64,000 bases of DNA from Saxidomus purpurata (Eukaryota; Mollusca; Bivalvia; Venerida; Veneridae): assembly GCA_022818135.1 (NCBI GenBank), contig JAFMSR010000005.1:23451272-23515271 (forward strand), read 5' to 3'. Each line of letters begins with the position of its first letter. The first letter of the stretch is position 1. The notes below the pieces were generated by a model. It made no database searches. It had not been told where the DNA came from and was given only the letters and a program-made list of their open reading frames with translations. This document shows positions 53,870 to 64,000 of the stretch, piece after piece. A program made the position numbers and the translations under genes.

Positions 53870-55920
53870 TACCGGCAAGTCAGTCCATATATCCTCGAGG
53901 AATTATATGGGGTGACAATATTCACAGACAGCCGGTGGCTGTTTTGTCTTTGGTGGTAAGACCTCTTCATTATCAATGTTTATGATCAAATATTATTAGT
54001 TAAACGAGTTTTAACTGTGATCGTTTGTATGTGGTCCCCGTTTGCACTGTATATCGCCCGAGCCGTCGTTCTTTTCTTTTATTTGCTGCACAAGTTATTA
54101 TTCGCAGTTTGTTTTCAAGCACTCGTCTGTTGTCAAAGCGAGATATGTGTGATTGTTTGCGTTCATCCACACAAAATGACAATAAACTTTATCTAAGTAT
54201 GCTTGATTGTCTAAAATTATCAAACATTTTTGAAGACTCATAACAGGATCTGGTTTTGAAATCACACCTTTCAGTGCTTTGATTACGTATAAAAGGCGTG
54301 TCAGTCTATGTTCACGGCTGATGGGTAATCGGTACAGAGAAACATAAGAAAGAAATGAAAACCTGTTGAATGCTCACATTAAAGTATTTATTTAAATTTT
54401 ATCAAAATTCACTGTAACTATACTAGTATACACTCTGAGTTGTGATCACTTACTTATTTAAATAGTCTGTAGTTTGAGCCTCACGTAAATTAATTTAAAC
54501 AGTATTTATTTCAAGATACAATGTAGATAGTACATAATGTCATTTTACAAACAAACATTAAACAATAATATACACATAAGTTATTAGTTGTATTAGGAAT
54601 TGTATACAAGCCCTTCGAAGGCATATATGAATATAGCTCCAATGATATTTGGTCAGATGGGATGCTTTGTGTGTTATTAGCTAATGTTTAAAGAAAATGG
54701 GAGTTCAAAGAGAGAAATGTAATGGAAAGCGTGTAAAAATTAGTAAATTGTTATAATAACATCATTGAGTGGTTTGTATTTGTAAGTAAGAATGTTTTTG
54801 ACTTGATTTTAGTTTATTTGTCTACTGTTGTTACTGGTCGGCATGAGCATACGATCGTCTTAATGTGTAATTGGTAGAATACTGATAATCTTTAACATGT
54901 GAAATGATTATAAAACACTACAAGAAGTGATAATAACTTTCTAAGTAGTGTCTGTGTTCTCTACGTTTTATTGATTCACAATAAATACGTTACTCAGATT
55001 GTCTGAATTTGAATCTGAATTTTGCACGATATAGGATCAGTAACGCCACAGAGGAAGATTATTGAACCCTTCTTAAATAAATGCGCCAAGGATAAGTTCT
55101 TTACATTCACACGTGACCAACTGTTGTTGGAAATTTTATTACTAGTATACAATGTTTACGTAAAATATATAATTACATGACAAGAAGGAAACAGGTTTAA
55201 AATATATAAATGTTTAATTATACTCTGCCTAGGCACAATACATTGTAAATTACATCAACAAAATTTAAAATATAAAACTTAATTGCATAGATACATCGCT
55301 CTACCCAGAAATAACCGCTTCTTATCGCTCTGTTTTAAAACAGTCTCTTTTCTTCCGGATTGTCTCCTTTCGCTGCTTGGTAATGAGGTATGAGAAAATG
55401 ATATCTAACTTTTCCATTCCAGTTTCTGTTTGTTAGAATCGGTCTGTACAGACTGACTCTGTGTGTATACACTGGAAAGAAGCAGCCGCGTCCCTGCACG
55501 TGAGTACCTAGCAGTTCCGGTTACTGTTAATGAAAGCCCCTGCTCTTTGCAATCTGCTGTATTGATAGGGAGTAAGAAATAAATCGGGGATCGTGGCAAT
55601 TGTTATCTCTCATTCGTTCTTTGGTGACCTACATATTTCATTTTTGGAAGAGGTGCCTTGTGACCAAATGACTTAGACAATACATGTATTGGCATATTGT
55701 TGGTTTCATTGTTGTCCTTGAGGTATTCTGCAATGGGGGAAGCTCAAACTACTCTGATTTAACACATGACATTTTTTCTATTGTTTCTCTATATTCGTTT
55801 CGTCATCTCTTTGTAAGCTAATGGCGGAGTAGCTGTTTTGGTAGATGGATGTGCGCGACCAGATAGACTTGGCATCATGGAGTTTCGTCTACTAAGCTGT
55901 TTGTGATCTTATAAAACATG
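53870..55920. other. Intergenic, nothing firm
   Basis: A good TATA-like GTATAAAAGGCG lies at about 54,287, but no exon was supported downstream of it. Overlapping frames at 54,000-54,243 on both strands are not convincing. Confidence 0.4.
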
Positions 55921-55929
55921 GTTGCTCTT

Positions 55930-57110
55930 GTCTGATTACAGCGTTGCTGAAGTGTGTTCCATTTAAGGTCATGAAGCATGTTCGAGAAGTGCTAGTTCAT
56001 GTGTAGTTGCTCTTTACAAATCTAGCACGTCACGTCGCTGGACCATTTCTAGCTGGTTGATGTGCCTGTCGGAGAAAAGGAACCAGGTCGAAGAGGCATA
56101 CTCTATGATTGGACGGACATAAGTCTGAATGCTTTTGCTTTAGCACCTGGGGGCTGGAACGGATGCTTCTTGTGAAATACAAGGTAGAATTTGCTTTTGG
56201 TGATAGTATCGACATATATTTTCCACGATAGGTCATTGGAGATTGTAACGATAAGATATTTGCACTGTTTATGGTACTTAGATTAGTTCCATGTAGGCTG
56301 ATGGTAGTGATGGTAGGTTGCCTCTTTGTTGTGATATGAATGAACCCATTATGTTATGTTGTCAGTGTCCTCTTGCAGTTGGTGTGTATCTTCCTGTGAT
56401 CAAATGACCATGTAAAAAAGGGCCTCTGCGAATAATCGTGTGTTTGCCTTGACCTTGGATGGTAGATCATTAGTAAGGCCAGGTTGAGGAGAGGCTCAAT
56501 GACACTACCCTAGAAACGGTCAAGGACACTACCCTGTGGTCAGAAGTAACGGGTGGTTAAAGCCCTCAATTGAAAACATGCTGGGTTCTAGCTGACAAGT
56601 ATTCTACAATCCCGTATCCCATAATGTTCGAGTTTCTGTAAAAGTCGAGAGCTGGCTACCTTACCAAACCCTTTTGAAAAGTCGAGCAGAATAGCATCAG
56701 TCTGGTGGTTATTGTCAAAGCCTATGACTAGGTCACTGATGATGATGATAAGTTGCGTGTCACAGGAACGCTTTTTCCGGAAACCATGTCGGCTGCCTGG
56801 TAGTATGCGATGGGTGTCGAAGTGGGACATTGTGTTACTAAAGATTATGTGCAATAGGACCTTGCAGGAAACGGTGTTGAGAGATATAGGTTAGCACTTT
56901 GTAGTTAGATGGATAATGAGCGGCTGACTTTTTAAAAGCTATTTTCCAGTCCTCGGGGATTAACCGAGGTGAATAGAAAGCTGGAACATCCTAGCTAAAC
57001 CAGCGGACAGTTAATCAGAGGCCAGTTTAAGAAGTCTGGTTGGTATTTTGTCCAGACCTGTAGCTTTATGCGGTTTGAGGTTGCTCAAGAGTTTCTGCAC
57101 AGCCCTTCGC
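55930..57110 (-). mobile_element. Degraded LINE, minus strand (RT to C-terminus)
   Basis: Minus-strand frames give, in order, LSNLKPHKATGLDKIPTRLL, HRILPGSRHGFRKKRSCDTQ, AILLDFSKGFGKV, HYGIRD, and farther on KANSTLYFTRSIRSSPQ with the post-RT region. Frames change several times and the YADD core is not readable. Similarity is to Jockey/CR1-type elements. Confidence 0.8.
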
Positions 57111-57420
57111 TTCTCTGTGTTTAAACAATAACATTTCTTTCGTACTCCATTATTGCGTTACGATTTTTCTAACCCCATTTTGTTTTGGACTTGTGTTTGA
57201 CGGGAGGAGATGAAAAGGTTGTCGATTTTAGTAAGTAATTTCGTTCGGTGTAAAATGCCGGCAAAAACAGGCACATTTCAAGACTAAGCTGATTTTGGCT
57301 TGCTAAGATAAGAAAGAGAGAATTTCATCAGCTTGGCTCTGAGGAATACGGGCTGTTGTATTTTTTCAATGATTTTATAACCCCCACCCCCAATTCTTTA
57401 CATAAGTTTGATAAGAGGCC

Positions 57421-58016
57421 ATCTCAATCTGTATATCCGTCACTGAGGGTTACTGTTTTCGCGGGAACTCGGCACAGCTTCGTTCCCGCGAAACAGTTAC
57501 CCGAAGTGACGGATATTTCCATCTGAACCAAGTATCTCATGGAAGAAACTTTTTCTTGCATACCGTCTTGCACTTTGAAATAGATATTTAAAAACAAACT
57601 TACCGAAATGATGCATTTTGATATAAAAACAAACATTCTTTAGATGTTATGTATGGGAAAGTGACGTCACATTGTTTATAACGTGACGTCACATTGTTTA
57701 TAACGTTACGTCACAAGTAAGCACGTAAGTCGTCTTACACGGGGGGTGTAAGATGAGATTTTCCAGCACTGGTAAAAACTGCAGACATCCCCATCTGGTA
57801 TGCAAGAAAAAGTTTCCTCCATGAGATACTTGGTTCAGATGGAAATATCCGTCACTTTGGGTAACTGTTCCGCGGGAACTCGGCAGAGCCTCGTTCCCGC
57901 CAAAACAGTTACCCTCAGTGACGGATATTTCGATCTGAACCTCGTGCTCATATAAGAAACTTATACGTGCTTACTTGTGACGTAACGTTATAAACAATGT
58001 GACGTCACGTCACATT
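57421..58016. mobile_element. Palindromic foldback-like element, ~600 bp
   Basis: The left block (about 57,425-57,565) and its inverted copy (about 57,790-57,945) share GTGACGGATATTTC(C)ATCTGAACC, TATCTCATGGA, GTTCCCGC and TTTTTCTTGCATACC. A second inverted pair, GTGACGTCACATTGTTTATAACG (57,661-57,727) with its complement near 57,970-58,010, lies outside the first. The GC-rich hairpins GCGGGAAC/GTTCCCGC also fold within each arm. No coding sequence. Confidence 0.75.
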
Positions 58017-58430
58017 GTCTAGTGGACCTTTACCAAGATTGTTCAAAGTATGAGCCCCGGGTCAAAGTTGACCGTGCCCGGGGGTCACTTGGTTTTACAT
58101 AGGCTTATATAGGAAAAACTTTTAAAATCTTCTTCTCTTAAACTACAAGGCCTAGAGCTTAGATATTTAGCATGTGGCATTGTCTAGTGCACCTCTACCA
58201 AGATTGATCAAATTGTGAGCCCTAGGTCAAAATTGACTCCGCCAAGGGGGTCACTTGGTTTTACATAGGCTCATATAGGAAAAACTTTTTAAAAAACACA
58301 AGACCGACAGGCAGATAATAGATATTTGAAATGTTACTTAGCATTGTGTAGTGGACCTCTACGAATTATGTTAGAATCATGACCCCTTTTATTATAGCAA
58401 ATGGTAGTCAGGTGAGCGATGTAATTGGCA
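58000..58430 (+). repeat. Dispersed bivalve repeat, ~2.5 tandem units
   Basis: Units of about 165 bp repeat CATTGTCTAGTG(G/C)ACCT, ACCAAGATTG, GGTTTTACATAGGCT and ATATAGGAAAAACTTTT. The array ends near 58,412 with GTCAGGTGAGC, as at 33.46 and 15.73 kb. Confidence 0.75.
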
Positions 58431-58479
58431 AACAGAACACTAGGCTTCCTCAAACGTAACATCAAAGCAAAATATTTGT

Positions 58480-58640
58480 TAGACCACAATTAGAGTCCAC
58501 CACATAACCAGGTTATTAAACATAAGCTGGAAATGGTCCATCGACGCTCAATCAGAATGGTCAAAAATGATAACTCAAGACATACTAGTGTGGCAGACCT
58601 GCAGAGCACCCTAGAGAACATGCGTCTAAACATCCATTTT
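58480..58640 (+). mobile_element. LINE C-terminal fragment
   Basis: LEMVHRRSIRMVKNDNSRHT and SVADLQSTLENMRLN match the post-RT consensus (V-x-R-R-A-A-R ... S-V ... L). Frameshifted upstream (VRPQLE). Confidence 0.7.
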
Positions 58641-58900
58641 ATAACATTCGGTTATAAGAAAAGTATTTTGTGTAACGACTTGAAATTTAGAACTAAATTT
58701 AGACATCTAGTCTCCAAACTGATCCTCGTGCAAAAAGTCGTAAATCGTAGTCATCGTCTCTCGCGACCAACCGTGACAGTAAAATATCATTTTTTGGTAC
58801 AATTCGATAGAGCACTATGTATAACCCTGGAGTTCTAAATTTTAAGTCGTTACACAAAATACTTTTCTTATGACTGAATCTTATAAAATGGACGTTTAGA
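58625..58900. repeat. Inverted repeat at junction of two opposed LINE fragments
   Basis: Arms 58,625-58,692 and 58,833-58,900 are about 68 bp and mostly complementary (AAAAGTATTTTGTGTAACGA and complement). The left arm overlaps the end of the + strand LINE piece and the right arm abuts the minus-strand RT. Confidence 0.75.
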
Positions 58901-59600
58901 AAATCGGTTCATTGTAGATGATGAAATATTGGAAGCAATGTCATTTATGAATAAAAGGAACAACGTGTGACCAAGTACTCTGCCTTGTGGTACGCCGGAT
59001 GTGACTTGAGGAGAACTAGATGTTTCACCGTCAATAACAACCTATTGATGGCGTCCACGTAGAAAAGAGTTCACCCAGGATAAAGTATCCCCTTGAATGC
59101 CATAACAAGACATATTCTCGGATAGTCGTCTACTGTATACTGTGTGACCTTATCGAAAGCTTCAAAATAAAAAAAATGGCAACATCTAATATCGCCATAT
59201 CGACTTGTAGGGCTTCATTCATGTTCTTCGTGATATCATTTGTTATAAGTAATAGTTGTGATTCGCAGGACCTGTGCGATCTAAAACCATTTTGATTTTC
59301 ATGTAAATATTATTACTGTCCAGATGGTTCACTATTTGTGAAACTACTATGTGTTCTAACATTTTGGGCACGACTTCAGTCAGACTAACTGGTCTATAAT
59401 TTGACGGTTTAGTTCTATCTCCCTTTTTTGAAAATAGGAACTACATATATTCGCTTGTTTCCAGTCCATGGGAATTTCAGGAGTGTCGAGAGATTCTTGA
59501 TATAAACTCTGTAGAATAGGGGAAATTTCATATTCAGTTTCTTTCAATGATGTAATTGGCATTTTATCAGGTCCGCTTGATACAAATATAAAATAAAGGC
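58850..59600 (-). mobile_element. Degraded LINE reverse transcriptase, minus strand
   Basis: Minus-strand frames read SSGPDKMPITSLKETEYEIS, PEIPMDWKQANI, NYRPVSLTEVVPKMLEHIV, then FDKVTQY and finally LGHTLFLLFINDIASNI, covering RT motifs 1-4 up to just before YADD. Stops and shifts throughout. Confidence 0.8.
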
Positions 59601-59619
59601 ACACGTTATCATTGTGTTA

Positions 59620-62600
59620 CACTAAAGAGAACACATTTCTATCAATTTTCTTTGTCGTTACATGATGTGCATCAGAACTTCATATCAATGTTTATTAGAC
59701 GAAAAACACCACTGCCATAGAAATAGTATTTGATAAATGACCATACTGTTTTACAAAAAAAAAGAAATATATATATACTAGGAAAAAAATGTACGTGAGC
59801 ATTGTAGTTTCAGCCCAGTTGCAAGGCTCCTATATAGTGTCATTATTCAGAATACAGTAGCCGACTTTATAGCCCCGCAGAGATTCACATACGGTAACCG
59901 AACGGATAGGTTCGGCCGCTTAGCCTTGGTATTTTGACACTTCGCATGGTGCGCAACAGCAGTGTAACTTAAAAGACATATCCATGTTAATTCTATAATA
60001 TTTATATTTCATTTGGTGTTCCCACACACCTGGCAAAATTCCGTCGACAAAGGAAAGAAGTATTCAGGGGCTGGTAGCTTCGCAAAAGGTAAATTTTATT
60101 GTCAAAAATGTGTTCAGTTTCGAAGAGAGAGGTCACGAGTGGTACACGTGATATATTCAGTTTTAGCATCAATAAGTGTTTATTCCATGGTATGTTTGAA
60201 CGTTTGTTCTATTTTGTTATTCAGACATGTATTTGGTGGATTTAAAAGAAGTTACAATTTTACTTCAGATTAAAGTTCAGCGTTTTTGTAAAATTACCTC
60301 CCTTGTTAAAACTTTCACCATAATTTTGAAATCACTGACCAATCCACAATCCCATGAAGTTTTTCTGGACCTCTTCTGGGAAAAAGCCCCTAGCCCTAAC
60401 AAAAAATCGCGGCATTTTTATGATCAAATTGGCAATTTATTCCCAGTGAAATATCTTTAATGGTAGCAAATTAATGTTTTAGCAATCCTGAATTATCAAC
60501 TAGGGTAGGTCTATCAATAAGGCAACATGTTTTGCTCTAAAATCATGCTATTCTAATCCTTTAAAGTCCAAAGTACTTAATCTCGATTCCATTTTCCAAT
60601 CAATTCCAACAAAGTGATTCTAAATACAATATATGCATCCCTTATCATAACATAATATTATATTTTACCGATGTTTCGTTTTAGGGGTTCGCATGGAAAG
60701 GCCCATACGAACGGGTATCACAAATGACCAAAGCCGAAAAGGGCCAACAATGATATATTGAGAAGGTAACATCTTTTTCTTATAGGAATGTACGTCTTTT
60801 ATGTTTTATTTTTTTTTTTTTCACCCTTTTTTTTTTTTTTTGGAGGGTCTAGATCCGCTCAACAATGCCAGGCAAACCATTATGATTATATAAGTGTATT
60901 TTGTGCGGTTTTATATATATTTAGGGCAAATGATGGAAAATTGCTATTATGTTTAAGGCTTTTTTGAGGATATGAATTAGATTTTCGTTTTTTTTTTAAA
61001 AAAAAAAGCCCGTTTTGTAAGCCACTAGAGTGAAATTACCATCCCAAAACAAAAGCTACCGTGACTGCATTAGAATTAATGATCAATATAGGTTTTAAGT
61101 TCACTATTTTACAGAAACACACTTTCCAATTGTACATGTTAAATGTGCTATAATGACACACTTGCAGTGCACGCTAACAAAAATATCTGTGTTTATGTGT
61201 TTAGGACAACTGTCCTGAAAATTCTAGGTAGGGTAGGGGCAAAGTTTTTTGTTTTTTAAATGAGAACAATTCTTAAGGTTAGAAATAAACGTTCTGTGTT
61301 TAGGGCAAAGGTCCAAAGAATGCTAGATAGCGAAGGGACAGATTTATAAAAAAAAATATTTTTTTTTTGGAATTTGGAAAAATGAAGGTTAATTTCAATT
61401 GGGAACGGGGCCGATATTCGGCCCCTGGTGATAGGGAGAAAAAGCCCTGATAATATAAGTTTTTTCTCATTATTAGATTGATTGTGTTGCCGGGATTTTT
61501 TAGTTTGATCCTTCAGTATATTATGCTGTTGATAGTGATAATTTAAATGTCTTCAAATGGCGTTCAGAATTTCGAAAAACCTAAATAATGTTTCTATTTT
61601 TTATTAATGAATAAAACTTAAAATAATTGATAAAAGAAGTTCATAACCCAACCCAATTGTGGACACCATGAAACACATTGTCCAGTTACCTGATCTTTAG
61701 AAAATAATTCAGTTGATTGTCAGGTAGGGCTGAAAAGTGTGTTTGTGCGATTTTGCCTTTTATATAAAAGTCACTTTATGAACTTTGTAGTGTTTGTTCT
61801 ATAAAGTTATTTGTCACCTCTGTTGATGTTGCCAATATGAGGGATATGAATTTTGAGAAGAAAAAAATAAGAATCAGTGGCACATTTAACAATATCCCTA
61901 GATACACTGATAAGTGTATCTGTTTGATACACAGGTTTTTGTGTGAAACAACGAATTAGCGATATATAATGGCAATTCCCATTTAATGACTAATAAGTGT
62001 CTTTTAAAGTCTCTAAATACAGGTGGAAATGTGTTCTGGATGATTGTTTCAAACACAGGAGTCTGTGTTACGGCTTCCTGAGAAACAAGTTCATTATTCT
62101 GGTAACTGAGGGGAAAATCAATAAAAAAAACCTGTCCTGGACTTTCCATGATAATCATAAGGTCCAAAAATTTTATGATACTAAATATGGTGGGTCATGT
62201 GCATTTGAAAGTTTCCTCAACCACTCATATTTTTATGTAGCATAATACCTTGTAAGGAAGTGAAAATGACATAATTTTTGTACCTTTTTCATGGGCCTCA
62301 CATTCGCTCCTTAATTAAACAGGCTGTGGTTTGGAATGCTTGACATTGACAATTTGCATTGAAGTATACAAAATTCATAGTTAACTCATCACTGAATGTT
62401 TCTTTGAAGATCGATAATCTGGTTACTTTTAACACAGTTTTTAGCTACATGACATTGTATCTATTGTTTTTCATATTGATGTGTGTATTTCTTACCAAGC
62501 TGTTGCCTGTCTTTCTAAGAAATGTTTGAAATGTATAATATTGAAAACAGTGTAGGATGTTTTAATATACATGTTGACTAAAGTGCTTTGAACACTTACA

Positions 62601-63140
62601 AAAAAGCGGATGTAAACAAAGTCTTGTGATTCCATACTTAACTTAAGAAATATCATTTACACAGTGTTTGTTTCCAGAAATCACTCTTTTAACTTAATGA
62701 ATTAACTGATGAAATCACTTTGAACTAAAGTTACTTGCATAATAATCACTCCAAGGCTATCCTAAGCGCTTTGCTGCTTGGTTTCTGACTGCAAGGGAAT
62801 TTGTAATGGGCTTTGGCAACTTTTCCATTTTCATCATTGGGACATTGTTACATGTATGTGCCTGCCTTTCAAATGTGATTTATTCAATGTAATTTATTCA
62901 GTGTAATTTATTCAATGTAATAGAGGTATTTTATTATAATATGGCACTTGTGCTCCCTTGCTACGGGGCTAATTTTTCCAGACTTTTATGGTAGAGTGTC
63001 TGCTCAACAGATTGGGTGTCCTGAGTTTGAATCCTGCTCGGTGCAAAGGATTCTAGCGGTAACATTAATGTAAAACAAAACCCGTCAGGTTTCATGTAAG
63101 GTATCTTGGACCAAGGTTTTATGTAGCGTATCTTGGACCA
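59620..63140. other. Intergenic, low-complexity runs, no supported gene
   Basis: Long T and A runs (about 60,808-60,840, 60,990-61,010, 61,350-61,370) and one GC hairpin at 61,407-61,425 (GGGGCCGATATTCGGCCCC). An exon-like stretch ends GCAAAAG|GTAAAT near 60,088 but lacks further support. Confidence 0.4.
62985..63050 (+). repeat. tRNA-like SINE head relic
   Basis: ATGGTAGAGTGTCTGCTCAA and GAGTTTGAATCCTGC resemble A and B boxes. The cloverleaf does not close. Confidence 0.45.
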
Positions 63141-63150
63141 TACAGTCATA

Positions 63151-64000
63151 GTAAGACAGGTGTGTGGAGCACCTTGCAATTTTATCTAATTAATATTTGC
63201 TGTAGCACTGTATACCATTTTCAAGCTGTATTTTATAATTAAACAAAATGTCTGGTGCAGTTCTATATGCTTAACCTGTAGTTGTAATGAAAATTGTGTT
63301 TTATAAAGGCACAAGCATAATTAATATGCAAGTATTTAGTCAAATAAGGAACATTAAAATATGGTAGTATCTCAAGGGTCAGATCTGTCAGTGATATATA
63401 ACTGAATCTGTCACAGTTGTAAGATTTGTGCATAGGCTCTGAATAAAATATAAAACTATAACCTTTTGATATATGTTTGTCTAGTCACCACAGCTTAAAT
63501 GTTAATGAGAAAAGCATGTAATAAACTAATCTGCAGCAAAGGTAATGGGCAATCAAGTGTATAATTATATAGACTAGTCTATGGAAGTCCAAAACAAGTT
63601 ATATCGTATACCTGTCATAAATACTTAATCCTGATTGGCCGATAGCGCTCACGTGCCGAGTCCGCAAAAGTAAGACAGGTGTGTGGAGCACCTTGCAATT
63701 TTATCTAATTAATATTTGCTGTAGCACTGTATACCATTTTCAAGCTGTATTTTATAATTAAACAAAATGTCTGGTGCAGTTCTATATGCTTAACCTGTAG
63801 TTGTAATGAAAATTGTGTTTTATAAAGGCACAAGCATAATATGCAAGTATTTAGTCAAATAAGGAACATTAAAATATGGTAGTATCTCAAGGGTCAGATC
63901 TGTCAGTGATATATAACTGAATCTGTCACAGTTGTAAGATTTGTGCATAGGCTCTGAATAAAATATAAAACTATAACCTTTTGATATATGTTTGTCTAGT
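63151..64000. repeat. Tandem duplication, 519-bp unit, second copy cut by window end
   Basis: Copy 1 starts GTAAGACAGGTGTGTGGAGC at 63151 and copy 2 at 63670. The shared ~330 bp is near identical, apart from a 4-bp deletion in copy 2 near 63,840 (ATAATTAATATG against ATAATATG). Non-coding. Confidence 0.9.

Noticed and set aside
60013..60273. 86-codon frame with a GTAAAT donor-like site inside
   Set aside because: No recognisable protein, and no neighbouring exon or promoter signal, so evidence is too thin for a gene call.

Overview
The window is AT-rich eukaryotic nuclear DNA with small intron-split exons, GT-AG splice sites, AATAAA poly(A) signals, many degraded non-LTR retrotransposons (LINEs), tRNA-derived SINE pieces, TIR elements and long (AT)n tracts. 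C1q-domain and death-fold genes, plus dispersed repeats ending in TCAGGTGAGC, point to a bivalve mollusc, probably a heterodont clam. That assignment is inference; no species can be read directly.

Layout. 0.5-1.45 kb: broken LINE on +. 1.76-3.04 kb: decayed C1q gene (signal peptide, coiled coil, C1q). 5.5-23.1 kb: long + strand gene A (coiled coil, unknown helical region, PA-clan trypsin-like protease, C-terminal coiled coil). It has a recent 2.06-kb tandem duplication that copies one 66-bp exon in frame, and at least one frameshift before its catalytic serine. Its introns hold a pogo-like MITE, a 1.2-kb TIR element with internal tandem repeats, and a foldback element (19.45-20.64 kb) with long inverted repeats and a 6-bp target duplication. 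26.9-28.0 kb: mariner (DD34D) copy. 32.0-35.6 kb: intact five-exon gene B, coiled coil - RHIM - helical region - death-like domain. 42.95-45.4 kb: intact five-exon gene C with the same architecture, the same intron phases (0,0,1,1) and a RHIM-like site lacking the key Q and N. 36.5-38.7, 53.6-53.9 and 55.9-59.6 kb: LINE remnants. 39.3-41.9 kb: segment bounded by a perfect 22-bp inverted repeat, containing a TA-flanked MITE and a cluster of AGATATCT palindromes. 48.0-48.3 kb: Tyr-rich minus-strand exon. 52.1-52.6 kb: candidate two-exon Cys-rich secreted peptide. 63.15-64.0 kb: second tandem duplication, cut by the window end.

Working together (inference). Genes B and C resemble the RHIM + death-domain half of RIPK1 without a kinase, carried behind coiled coils. 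Gene A lies upstream in the same orientation and joins coiled coils to a protease domain. The C1q relic is a decayed member of a lectin-like family expanded in bivalves. Together they suggest an innate-immunity or regulated-cell-death neighbourhood. RHIM amyloid signalling in a paralogous bivalve gene pair is the most interesting signal here.
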